From NCBI GenBank assembly GCA_943331195.2, contig CALQKQ020000161.1, forward strand, positions 1 to 7,754: DNA of 7,754 bases. The letters are read 5' to 3'. The DNA comes from Akkermansia muciniphila. GTDB taxonomy: Bacteria; Verrucomicrobiota; Verrucomicrobiia; Verrucomicrobiales; V1-33. Under the pieces are notes generated by a model. That model was not told where the DNA came from, searched no databases, and saw nothing but the letters and a program-made list of their open reading frames with translations. Shown here piece by piece: positions 1-6,166 of the stretch; position 1 is the stretch's first letter; every line of letters starts with the position of its first letter. Made by a program: the position numbers and the translations under genes.

Positions 1-1
1 C

Positions 2-31
2 CCAGCCAAGCTCCCAGGTAATTTGCGCTCC
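2..31 (+). repeat. 30-bp direct repeat, copy 1
   Basis: This block begins ccagccaagctcccagg and is identical over 30 bases to 214-243. The bases on either side differ between copies, so the repeat ends are well defined. The copy sits at the very edge of the window, so the series could continue upstream. Function unknown. Confidence 0.85.
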
Positions 32-79
32 AGAAAGGCCTTTGCCATGCCCAAGCCGCAAAGGGGCGCACCAAGGCAG

Positions 80-98
80 CCCAGGGCAACGCCCTGGG
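80..98. repeat. Hairpin with 8-bp perfect stem
   Basis: cccagggc pairs perfectly with gccctggg across the loop aac. There is no T tract on either strand, so it is not an intrinsic terminator. It lies between the two 30-bp direct repeats and is probably part of the same extragenic repeat. Confidence 0.6.
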
Positions 99-213
99 TC
101 ATTGGTTCCCCATCCATCCCCAGCCCTGAAGGGGCGGCCTCATCGGCGGGCCCCATCGCCTGCTTTTCCATGACATTGGCGCGTTGTGGGGTGCCCCCGC
201 CCGCCGGGCGGGT

Positions 214-243
214 CCAGCCAAGCTCCCAGGTAATTTGCGCTCC
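214..243 (+). repeat. 30-bp direct repeat, copy 2
   Basis: Perfect match to 2-31, starting 212 bases later in the same orientation. The 182 bases between the copies contain the 80-98 and 196-212 hairpins. At 30 bp it is much longer than a usual transposon target duplication, and no transposase or inverted termini are visible, so a dispersed or tandem extragenic repeat is the better reading. Confidence 0.85.
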
Positions 244-311
244 TGCCTCCGCGCGCGCCGGGGGAGGCTAAAGCCTTTTACGTAATGAGCTTAACATCCC
301 CTGGCTGTCTG

Positions 312-334
312 GCCGGCGACCGGAAGGTCGCGGC
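312..334. repeat. Hairpin with GGAA loop
   Basis: gcgacc and ggtcgc pair perfectly across the four-base loop ggaa (316-331). The helix can extend with one bulged base to 312-334. Read as + strand RNA the loop fits the GNRA tetraloop class, which suggests selection on RNA structure, though a DNA-level repeat is equally possible. No T run follows on either strand. It lies about 60 bases downstream of the TPR gene's stop. Confidence 0.5.
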
Positions 335-391
335 GCCGTGGCGCTGGATGGGTTGGAGGACACGCTGCCGCGGCCTCATCAAAGGGAGTGA

Positions 392-721
392 TTAGCGGAG
401 GACTTTGCCGCCGAGGGAGAGGATGCGGGCGTTGGCCTTGGCGGCTTCGGCTTCGGCGATGTGGCCCATTTTGACGTGGATTTGGGAGAGGGCGGTCCAG
501 GCGAGGAGGTCGTTGGGGCGGAGGTCGGTGGCCATGAGGGCGGGACCGAGGGCGGCGGCGGATTGGCCATCGCGCAGGAGGGCCATGCCGAGGGAGTGCC
601 AGGCGTCGAAATGGGTGGGATCGAGGGCGGTGGCCTGGCGGTAGAGTTGGGCGGCGGCGGCGAGATCGCCTAGGGCGACGTGGCCACTGGCTTCGTCGAG
701 GAGATCTTGGACGGGGTCCAT
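392..721 (-). CDS. Small TPR-repeat protein
   Basis: A 109-residue protein made almost entirely of tetratricopeptide repeats. The first is roughly residues 6-35 (ALGDLAAAAQLYRQATALDP), the second 36-69 (AWHSLGMALLRDGQSAAALG) and the third 70-103 (AWTALSQIHVKMGHIAEAEA). The characteristic W/L/G/Y/A/P spacing is present in each, with the DP or RPN turn closing a repeat. There is no signal peptide, membrane segment or catalytic domain, so it is probably a cytoplasmic protein-protein interaction adaptor; its partner cannot be read from the sequence. The ATG at 721 is the first start in an open frame, with no Shine-Dalgarno sequence ahead of it. It is in the same orientation as the PpiD-like gene but 272 bases downstream, so co-transcription is possible but not shown. 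Third positions favour C, matching its - strand neighbour, which supports real coding. No specific gene name is justified. Confidence 0.78.
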   Translation of the reverse strand: MDPVQDLLDEASGHVALGDLAAAAQLYRQATALDPTHFDAWHSLGMALLRDGQSAAALGPALMATDLRPNDLLAWTALSQIHVKMGHIAEAEAAKANARILSLGGKVLR

Positions 722-840
722 GGGGGGCAGGGGGGAGGCCCGGCGCTGACGGGGAAGGGTAAAGCGTGGAGGATGGCGGCAGCGAGAGGGAGGCCTGGCG
801 GAGTGGGAGCGGCTTGGGGGCTGGGAGGGGTTCCAGCGTT

Positions 841-890
841 GGCCCGGGCGGGCTCCGCTGGGGAAACCGCGAGAGCTATGGTGAGGGGGA
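841..890 (+). repeat. Imperfect direct repeat, copy 1 (period 68)
   Basis: Starts ggcccgggcgggctccgctg and ends in a run of G/A. It matches 909-960 with only a few substitutions and a two-base length difference. The centre of the shared core is ggctccgctgggga, and the left end carries the palindrome gcccgggc. Confidence 0.7.
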
Positions 891-908
891 GGAGCTGCTT
901 GGGGCTTT

Positions 909-960
909 GGCCCGGGTGGGCTCCGCTGGGGAGACGGCGAGAGCTACTGTGCGAGGGGGA
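909..960 (+). repeat. Imperfect direct repeat, copy 2 (period 68)
   Basis: Starts ggcccgggtgggctccgctg, 68 bases after copy 1 in the same orientation. A shorter echo of the left end follows near 978-990. It looks like a small tandem duplication that has drifted. Function unknown. Confidence 0.7.
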
Positions 961-993
961 GCGGGAGGCGCGGCGTGGGGGCCCGGGTGGGGG

Positions 994-2763
994 CTAGGAG
1001 GATGGAGTGAGCTGGGAGGCCTCCTTGCGGTGTTCGTTGAACCAGGCTTCGAAGAGGGGGCTGTAGGTGGGAATGAAGCCGCCTTCGCCGCCTTCGGTGA
1101 GTTCTTGGGCGAGTTTTTTCTTGTCGTCGTCCATTTGTGGGTCCTTGGGGAGTTCGCGTTTGAGGGTAGCGACGAGGAGGAGGCCTTCGGGGACTTCGGC
1201 GGGTGGGGAGACTTCGCCGGGGTTGAGGGCGGCGGCGGCCTGGGTGATGACGGCTTGGTTGGGGACGGCGGTGGGGGGTTTGGCCTTGGTGAAGGCGGGG
1301 ACATCCACGGGGCTCAGGCCGGCGGCGGTGGCGGCTTCGGCGAAGGATTTGCCAGCTTTGATGGATTCGAGGATGGCGGTGCGGGCGGTTTCGGCGGCGG
1401 TTTTGACGGCGGCGCTGAGGGCTTGGGCGGTGAGTTTTTCGGCGACCTTGGGTTTGACCTGATCGAGGGGAAGGACGGCGGGGGCTTCTACTTTGGCGAT
1501 TTCAAAGAGGGCGTAGCCGTTGGTGGAGGGGAGGGTGTGGGGAAGGGTAGGATCGTTGGGGGAGGCGAAGATTTCGGTGAGGATTTTGGCTTCGGGCTTG
1601 AGGTCTTCGGGGGGGGCGGCGGCGGTGAAGGGCTCGCTGAGTTTGGCTTCGAGGCCGGAGGCTTTGGCGATTTCATCGAAGGTGCGGGCGCCGCGGTCTT
1701 CGGAGGAGAGGGCGGAGCTGATGTCGTTGGCCTTGGAGAGGAGGGCTTTGCGTTCGGCTTCGTAGGCTTTCATGGCCTCGGCGCGGGTGGCCATGGCGGC
1801 GGTGTGGTCCTCGAGTTTTTTCTTGTACTCCTCTTCTTTGGCTTTTTTCTGGTCTTCGGGGAGTTTGGAGGTGTCCTCGGGCTGGGGGGAAGGGAGGGCG
1901 GCGGGAGGTTTGGGCAGGGTGATGAGGAGGTAGCGGACGGCGCGCTTTTCTTCGCTGAGGATGGCGGGGTCGGGAGCGGGCTTGGCGGGGTCGGCGACCT
2001 GGGCCTCGAAGGCGGCTTTGGCTTCGTCGTAGAACTTGGTGATGGCCTCGTCGGTGGGGGCGGCGGGGGTTTGTTTGGCTTTTTCGACGAGAGCGTAGGC
2101 GGCGGTGGTTTGCTGCTTGGAATCGGCGTAGCGGGCGTCGAGCTCGGGAGGGGATGGGGCGAAGGTGCCGCCGATGAGTTTATTGAGGCGCTGGAAGAGC
2201 ATGACGTCGCGCAAGGTGGTGTAGAGGCGGCGTTCGGTGTTGGGGCGGTCGCCGAAGGCTCCGCTGCTGAGGAAGGCTTCGTATTTGGCGGGGTCGAATT
2301 GGCCGCTGGTTTGGAGGCCGCCGATGGTTTGGACGAATTTTTCGAGGTCTTCGCGGTCGACTTCCACGCCGAGCTTGGCGGCTTCGGAGCGGAGGGTGGC
2401 GACGTTCATGCAGAAGTCGAAATTGAGGGAGTCGCGGCGGGACATGCCGTAGCGCTGCACGATGGCGGGGCGTCCGATCATGGGGTTGCCGCCGAGGGTA
2501 TTGACGTAGAAGGCGAGGGGGTCGGTGAATTGGGCGAGCTGGTTGCTGGGGTCGAGCAGTCGCATGACGATGCCGCGTTGGGCGTCGATTTGGGAGAGGT
2601 CGTTGGTGTAGTAGTCTTTGCCGTCGATGGTGGCGATGGGGGTGGTATCGGGGCTGCCGGGGCCGCCGCGGCGGTAGTCGCCGAAGAAGATGAAGGCGAC
2701 GCACACCAGGATGGCGATGCAGAGCATGAGAATGTAGTGATGCTTGCGGAGGGTCTCGAGCAT
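994..2763 (-). CDS. PpiD-like membrane-anchored periplasmic foldase (SurA N-terminal family)
   Basis: A 589-residue protein, close to the roughly 620 residues of E. coli PpiD, and with the same architecture. A short basic N-terminus (LRKHH) leads into one membrane segment at residues 10-28 (YILMLCIAILVCVAFIFFG). A SurA/PpiD-type N-terminal chaperone region follows at about 38-220. A parvulin-like region starts at RAVRYLLITLP (274-284), is interrupted by a charged helical stretch at about 300-350, and resumes at TFDEIAKASG. The C-terminal region (about 415-589) resembles PpiD: FEIAKVEAPAVLPLDQVKPKV, then GKSFAEAA...GL, then LNPGEVS, ending FEAWFNEHRKEA. Such proteins sit in the inner membrane with the bulk in the periplasm and help exported proteins fold. 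The parvulin part looks degenerate, so chaperoning is more likely than prolyl isomerisation. The ATG at 2763 gives exactly the cytoplasmic tail expected before the anchor. It is divergent from ddl; codons strongly favour C at third positions. Whether it is the true PpiD orthologue is uncertain. Confidence 0.88.
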   Translation of the reverse strand: MLETLRKHHYILMLCIAILVCVAFIFFGDYRRGGPGSPDTTPIATIDGKDYYTNDLSQIDAQRGIVMRLLDPSNQLAQFTDPLAFYVNTLGGNPMIGRPAIVQRYGMSRRDSLNFDFCMNVATLRSEAAKLGVEVDREDLEKFVQTIGGLQTSGQFDPAKYEAFLSSGAFGDRPNTERRLYTTLRDVMLFQRLNKLIGGTFAPSPPELDARYADSKQQTTAAYALVEKAKQTPAAPTDEAITKFYDEAKAAFEAQVADPAKPAPDPAILSEEKRAVRYLLITLPKPPAALPSPQPEDTSKLPEDQKKAKEEEYKKKLEDHTAAMATRAEAMKAYEAERKALLSKANDISSALSSEDRGARTFDEIAKASGLEAKLSEPFTAAAPPEDLKPEAKILTEIFASPNDPTLPHTLPSTNGYALFEIAKVEAPAVLPLDQVKPKVAEKLTAQALSAAVKTAAETARTAILESIKAGKSFAEAATAAGLSPVDVPAFTKAKPPTAVPNQAVITQAAAALNPGEVSPPAEVPEGLLLVATLKRELPKDPQMDDDKKKLAQELTEGGEGGFIPTYSPLFEAWFNEHRKEASQLTPSS

Positions 2764-2785
2764 GGCGGCGGGTGGGTCGTGTCGT

Positions 2786-2818
2786 GAGAAAAGCCCGGCG
2801 GGACGGATCCAGCCGGGC
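2786..2818 (-). terminator. Terminator-like hairpin in the leader of the PpiD-like gene
   Basis: On the - strand, GCCCGGC (2818-2812) pairs perfectly with GCCGGGC (2799-2793) across a 12-base loop, and TTTTCTC (2792-2786) follows directly. This is the form of an intrinsic terminator. It stands 29 bases before the start codon of the PpiD-like gene, and no other - strand gene lies upstream in the gap. If transcription of that gene starts further upstream, this would act as a leader attenuator. The T tract is short (four T, then C), so efficiency is uncertain. Confidence 0.45.
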
Positions 2819-2906
2819 GGGAGAGAGGGGGAACATAGGGGCGAGGGGAGGCAGCGGCAAGCTCTTTTTGGGCGGGGGCGGGGGGCGAAATACTGCGCGA
2901 AATCCG

Positions 2907-2948
2907 TTGGAATTCCGCAAACCTTGACTATTTAATACACTCTAATAA
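2907..2948 (+). promoter_or_regulatory. Candidate promoter for ddl-ftsQ-ftsA-ftsZ
   Basis: TTGGAA at 2907-2912 and TTTAAT at 2931-2936, 18 bases apart, give a plausible sigma-70-type -35/-10 pair (4 of 6 and 5 of 6 consensus matches by eye). A second -35-like box, TTGACT at 2924-2929, and TAATAA at 2943-2948 lie in the same AT-rich patch, but with a 13-base spacer that is too short as a pair. The start codon of ddl is at 2978, so a short leader would result. The exact start site is not resolvable from sequence alone. Confidence 0.4.
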
Positions 2949-2977
2949 ACTGACGCCATTTTTACTTTTTTTGCCTT

Positions 2978-3901
2978 ATGGACTTGACTGGACGACGCAT
3001 TGCTTTGCTCAAAGGGGGGCCGGGATCGGAGCGGGCGGTATCGCTGGAGACGGCGAAGGGGGTGGGGGCGGCGCTGCGGGGGATGGGAGCGGAGGTGGAG
3101 GAGGTGGATGTGGTGGGGCCTGATTTTGGGTTGGGGGAGGGGTGCGAGGTGGCGTTCAATGTGATCCACGGGACGTTTGGGGAGGATGGGGAGTTGCAGA
3201 GGATTTTGGAGGGGCGCGGGGTGGCGTATACGGGGGCGGGGTCGGCGAGCAGTGCGTTGGCGTTTGACAAGGCGCGGAGCAAAGCGGCGTTTGTGGCGGC
3301 GGGGGTGCCGACGCCGGCGTATCAGATTTTGGAATTAGGGGAGCTGGGGGCGGAGGGGCTGCGGATGGGATTGCCGCTGGTGATGAAGCCGCTGTGTGAG
3401 GGGTCGAGTGTGGGGGTGCACGTGGTGCGGGAGGCGGGGGCGATTGCGGGGGCGCTGGCGGATTTGGCTCGTTTTGGGGGGAGGGCGCTGGTGGAGTCGT
3501 TTATTGAGGGCAAGGAGTTGACGGTGGGGATTTTGGGGGACGAGGTGTTGCCGGTGATTGAGATTCAGCCGCGGGGGGGATTTTACGATTTGGCGAACAA
3601 GTATCCGTGGATGGGAGGGGCGGGGGGATCGGATTATTTTTGTCCGTCGGAGTTGGATGAGGCGACGACGGCGCGGGTGCAGGCGGCGGCGTTGGCGGCG
3701 CATCGGGCGCTGGGGGTGGAGGTGTATAGTCGGGTGGACGTGCTGTTGGATGCGGCGGGTGAGACGCAGGTGTTGGAGGTGAACACGATCCCTGGGATGA
3801 CGTCGACGAGTTTGCTGCCGAAGGCGGCGGCGGCGGCGGGGATGGGCTATGCGGCGCTGTGTGCGCGGATTTTGGAATTGTCCCTGAGGGTGAAGCGCTG
3901 A
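2978..3901 (+). CDS. ddl: D-alanine--D-alanine ligase
   Basis: Joins two D-alanines using ATP, giving the dipeptide that MurF adds to the peptidoglycan precursor in the cytoplasm. The 307 residues match the usual length of the DdlB type. Visible motifs in order: GGPGSERAVSLE (13-24) with the substrate-binding Glu18; HGTFGEDGELQ (64-74), the first family signature; MKPLCEGSSVGV (136-147) of the ATP-grasp fold; EGKELTVGIL (177-186); KY (208-209) opening the omega loop; and RVDVLLD...VLEVNTIPGMTS, with Arg252, Asp254, Glu267 and Asn269 for metal and phosphate binding. The active-site Tyr of the KY pair is kept, which argues for D-Ala rather than D-lactate as second substrate. The omega loop is about four residues longer than in E. 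coli DdlB. The ATG at 2978 follows a T-rich, Shine-Dalgarno-free leader. First gene of the run; ftsQ begins five bases after its stop. Confidence 0.97.
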   Translation: MDLTGRRIALLKGGPGSERAVSLETAKGVGAALRGMGAEVEEVDVVGPDFGLGEGCEVAFNVIHGTFGEDGELQRILEGRGVAYTGAGSASSALAFDKARSKAAFVAAGVPTPAYQILELGELGAEGLRMGLPLVMKPLCEGSSVGVHVVREAGAIAGALADLARFGGRALVESFIEGKELTVGILGDEVLPVIEIQPRGGFYDLANKYPWMGGAGGSDYFCPSELDEATTARVQAAALAAHRALGVEVYSRVDVLLDAAGETQVLEVNTIPGMTSTSLLPKAAAAAGMGYAALCARILELSLRVKR

Positions 3902-3906
3902 CGGTT

Positions 3907-4890
3907 ATGATGTTTCGCAAATTGCGCCGTCGCTTGATGGGGAACCAGCGGTTCCGCAGTCGGGATGGGGAGCACCATTTGGCATTGAATGTGCCGATGT
4001 CGCGCAAGGAGGTGGCGCTGCGGCGGCGGCGGGTGAGTTGGCGCGGGGTGCAGGGATTGGTGGCGCTGGGGGTGGCGGGCTGGGGATTGGTGGCCTGCGC
4101 GGATTTGTGGGAGCGGGCTTTTCGGCACAGTGGGGCGTATGCGGTGGGGCCGTTTGAGTTGGTGACGAATGGGGTGATTACGGTGCCGCAGGTGGCGGCG
4201 GTGACGGGGTTGCGACCGGACCAGAATATTACGGAGATTGATTTGGGGGGCTTGCGGAGGCAGCTTTTGACCTTGCCGCAGGTGCGGCGGGCGGAGGTGG
4301 AGCGGCGTTTGCCGAATCACTTGTCGATTCGCTTGGAGGAGCGGCGGCCGTCGGCGTGGTTGGCCTGTGCCAAATTGGGGCTGCGGGCGTTTGATTCGCG
4401 GGGGTGGTTGTTGGATGCGGAGGGGGTGGTGTTTCCGGCGGGGGTGGTGTTGAATGAGTATACGGCGCTGCCGGTGATTCACTGTGCGGACTTGGGGTCG
4501 GTGACTCCGGGGAGGTTAGTGGATTCGGCGTTGGTGGTGCGAGCTTTGGAGTTGGTGCAGCGGATGCGGCGGCAGGCGTGGAGTCGGCCGATGGTGTTGG
4601 AGCAGGTGCATTTGACGAATCGGTTTACGATGGTGGCGCAGATGGACAGCGATGCGCTGTTTACGTTTCGGCCGGAGCAGTTGGGGATGCAGATGGCGCG
4701 GCTGGAGGCGATTTTGGACAAGGTGGGGGCGGCGGGGGCTCGGGTGGCCAGCGTCAACTTGCAGTTAGAGCGGAATGTGCCGGTGACTTTTTTTGATTCG
4801 CTTCCAGCGCTAGAGGGGAAAGCGGTCAAGGCGGAGGCGGCGGCTCCGGTGGTGCGCCGCCAGGCGGCACCGCCGCGGCGCGGCACCTGA
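3907..4890 (+). CDS. ftsQ: Cell division protein FtsQ
   Basis: A bitopic membrane protein that links the cytoplasmic ring to the septal wall synthases; in well-studied bacteria it binds FtsB and FtsL. The 327 residues show the family layout. There is a cytoplasmic tail of about 46 residues rich in Arg/Lys (FRKLRRRL, LRRRR) and one membrane segment at about 48-65 (VQGLVALGVAGWGLVACA). A POTRA domain covers about 78-152 (FELVTNGVITVPQVAAVTGL, then LPQVRRAEVERRLPNHLSIRLEERRPSAWL), followed by the FtsQ beta domain and a basic, Ala/Pro-rich tail. Two adjacent in-frame ATGs lie at 3907 and 3910. I chose the first because it starts just after the ddl stop. A GTG at 3859 would add 16 unremarkable residues overlapping ddl and is less likely. 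Sequence conservation is low throughout this family, so the call rests on layout, the POTRA motif and position between ddl and ftsA. Confidence 0.93.
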   Translation: MMFRKLRRRLMGNQRFRSRDGEHHLALNVPMSRKEVALRRRRVSWRGVQGLVALGVAGWGLVACADLWERAFRHSGAYAVGPFELVTNGVITVPQVAAVTGLRPDQNITEIDLGGLRRQLLTLPQVRRAEVERRLPNHLSIRLEERRPSAWLACAKLGLRAFDSRGWLLDAEGVVFPAGVVLNEYTALPVIHCADLGSVTPGRLVDSALVVRALELVQRMRRQAWSRPMVLEQVHLTNRFTMVAQMDSDALFTFRPEQLGMQMARLEAILDKVGAAGARVASVNLQLERNVPVTFFDSLPALEGKAVKAEAAAPVVRRQAAPPRRGT

Positions 4891-4909
4891 GGCGACTTTT
4901 TATTTTCAC

Positions 4910-6142
4910 ATGGCCAAATCTAACATTTACGTCGGTCTGGAAATTGGCACGCACAAGATCTGCGTGGTGGTGGGGGATGCCAAGGAGGATGGATCGATCA
5001 AGATTTTGGGGGTGGGACAGGCGCCTTCGCGGGGGGTGCGGAAGGGGGAAATTGTTGATTTTGAGACGGCGCAGACGTGTTTGCAGGAGGCGCTGCTGCG
5101 GGCGGAGGACCGCAGCGATGTGATGGTGCGCAAGGTGTGGCTAGCGATCACGGGGCCGCATTTGGAGAGCATCAACAATCGCGGGGTGCTGCGCATTCCG
5201 GACGACCAGAGCGAGATCACGCAGGACGACATTGAGGAAGTGAAGGAGCAGGCGACCAATGTGGCGATTCCGCCGGAGAATGTTTTTATGCACCGCATCA
5301 TCCGGCATTACTGGGTGGATGGGCAGGAGAAGGTGCAGAATCCGGTGGGGAGGCTGGGGCGCAAATTGGAAGCGGACTATCACATTGTGCATGGGATCCG
5401 CAATCGGGTGCAAAATACGATACGCTGCCTGCGGGAGTTTCCGCTGGAGGTGGAGGATGTGGTGTTTGGGCCGATCGCGGCGGCGCAGGTGGTATTGAAT
5501 CGGGAGGCGCGGGAGCAGGGAGCGCTGCTGATGGACATTGGGGGAGGGACCACGGATTTTGTGCTGTATGAGGACGGGGCGATTGCGGCGAGCGGGTCGA
5601 TCGGGGTGGGGGGGGATCACATCACGAACGATTTGGCGGTGGTGTTGCGGATTCCGCATTCACGGGCGGAGCGGCTCAAGGTGGAGCATGGCAGTGTGCT
5701 GCCGGCGGTGGGGGGGCAGGAGGATTTTATTCGGCTGGAGGGGGATGCCACTTTTGATGGGATCAACGTGGACCGGGAAGTGTTGAATGGGGTGATCGCG
5801 GCGCGGATGGAGGAGGTTTTCAATTTAGTGAAGAAGCGCATCCTGGCTTCTGGTGCGAACATGGACCGGCTGGCGGCGGGGATTTTTTTATGTGGGGGGA
5901 CGAGCTTGCTGCGGGGCTTGGACCAGTTGGCGGAGGACTGCCTGGGAGTGCCGGTGCGGCGTTCTAGCTTTACGCCTATGACTGGTCTAACGAGCAACTT
6001 TGAAAGTCCGCAGTATGCCACCCCGATTGGGTTGATCCGCTATGCGCAGCGGGTGGAGAGCGAGCGGCCGGTGCGCGGGTTGTTGCGGCGGGTGCGCGAT
6101 GCCATGGGCAGCGCGTTGGGTGGGGCCCGCTTTTTTTCCTGA
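4910..6142 (+). CDS. ftsA: Cell division protein FtsA
   Basis: An actin-family ATPase that anchors FtsZ filaments to the inner membrane and recruits later division proteins. The 410 residues are typical in length. Actin-fold nucleotide motifs are all present: the first phosphate loop GLEIGTHKICVVVGD (9-23), the second phosphate loop DIGGGTTDFVLY (209-220) and the adenosine motif GIFLCGGTSLLRGL (324-337). The 1C (SHS2) domain, special to FtsA, falls at about 85-165. GVGGDHITNDLA and the PHSRAERLKVEHG segment are also family hallmarks. The C-terminus GLLRRVRDAMGSAL is a basic amphipathic helix of the kind used as the membrane-targeting sequence, ending in ARFFS. It starts 19 bases after ftsQ with no Shine-Dalgarno sequence, only a T-rich stretch. 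ftsZ follows after 24 bases. Composition matches its neighbours and nothing suggests loss of function. Confidence 0.98.
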   Translation: MAKSNIYVGLEIGTHKICVVVGDAKEDGSIKILGVGQAPSRGVRKGEIVDFETAQTCLQEALLRAEDRSDVMVRKVWLAITGPHLESINNRGVLRIPDDQSEITQDDIEEVKEQATNVAIPPENVFMHRIIRHYWVDGQEKVQNPVGRLGRKLEADYHIVHGIRNRVQNTIRCLREFPLEVEDVVFGPIAAAQVVLNREAREQGALLMDIGGGTTDFVLYEDGAIAASGSIGVGGDHITNDLAVVLRIPHSRAERLKVEHGSVLPAVGGQEDFIRLEGDATFDGINVDREVLNGVIAARMEEVFNLVKKRILASGANMDRLAAGIFLCGGTSLLRGLDQLAEDCLGVPVRRSSFTPMTGLTSNFESPQYATPIGLIRYAQRVESERPVRGLLRRVRDAMGSALGGARFFS

Positions 6143-6166
6143 TTTCACAAACTTAAATCGATCGCA

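Larger units (their letters stand above)
1..391. other. Non-coding region with repeats and hairpins
   Basis: I find no convincing gene here. The open frames are short, proline/arginine-rich, and run through the repeats. The stretch holds two perfect copies of a 30-bp direct repeat, an 8-bp GC-rich hairpin at 80-98, a second near 196-212, a third around 245-268, and a GNRA-loop hairpin at 312-334. The 8-mer aaggggcg occurs at 61-68 and again at 129-136. The mixture of short palindromes and repeated blocks resembles extragenic repeat elements dispersed in large GC-rich genomes. That comparison is by style, not by a database match. It lies downstream of the TPR gene on the - strand, and no clear T-tailed terminator for that gene is visible. 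Confidence 0.6.
722..993. other. G-rich intergenic spacer with direct repeats
   Basis: This gap lies between the PpiD-like gene and the TPR gene, both on the - strand. I see no gene in it. It holds two imperfect copies of a roughly 50-base block (841-890 and 909-960) and a third fragment of its gcccgggtggg core near 980. There is no clear terminator or promoter: it is nearly devoid of A/T-rich stretches, and open frames across it are glycine-rich artefacts of the G-rich strand. Confidence 0.55.
2764..2977. other. Divergent intergenic region between the PpiD-like gene and ddl
   Basis: This gap of 214 bases separates two divergently transcribed units. The left half is purine-rich on the + strand and holds a hairpin next to the PpiD-like start. 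The right end (about 2901-2975) turns abruptly AT-rich compared with everything around it and is the obvious place for the ddl-fts promoter, possibly a bidirectional one. No gene fits inside. Confidence 0.7.

Noticed and set aside
2..243. CRISPR array or insertion sequence at the left end
   Set aside because: Only two repeat copies, 182 bases apart, far longer than a CRISPR spacer; no cas gene, transposase or terminal inverted repeats.
23..271. Possible 82-residue + strand protein at the left end
   Set aside because: It runs through the 30-bp direct repeat and two hairpins, is Pro/Ala/Arg-rich with no motif, and has no start signal; better read as repeat DNA.
766..2787. A 673-codon open frame on the + strand, antisense to the PpiD-like gene
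   Set aside because: Its translation is a glycine/glutamate/phenylalanine-rich monotone with no domain. It mirrors the C-ending codons of the real - strand gene, which has a membrane anchor and recognisable PpiD features. GC-rich DNA lacks stop codons in this frame.
2180..2920. 246-codon - strand frame overlapping the PpiD-like start
   Set aside because: Arg/Pro/His-rich out-of-frame shadow of the PpiD-like gene, typical of GC-rich coding DNA.
3859..3906. Upstream GTG start for ftsQ overlapping ddl by 43 bases
   Set aside because: The added 16 residues have no FtsQ character, while two ATGs lie just after the ddl stop.
6118..6140. Intrinsic terminator at the end of ftsA (run of seven T)
   Set aside because: The T run codes for the last residues of FtsA, and only a three-base stem can form ahead of it; a terminator here would also cut off ftsZ.
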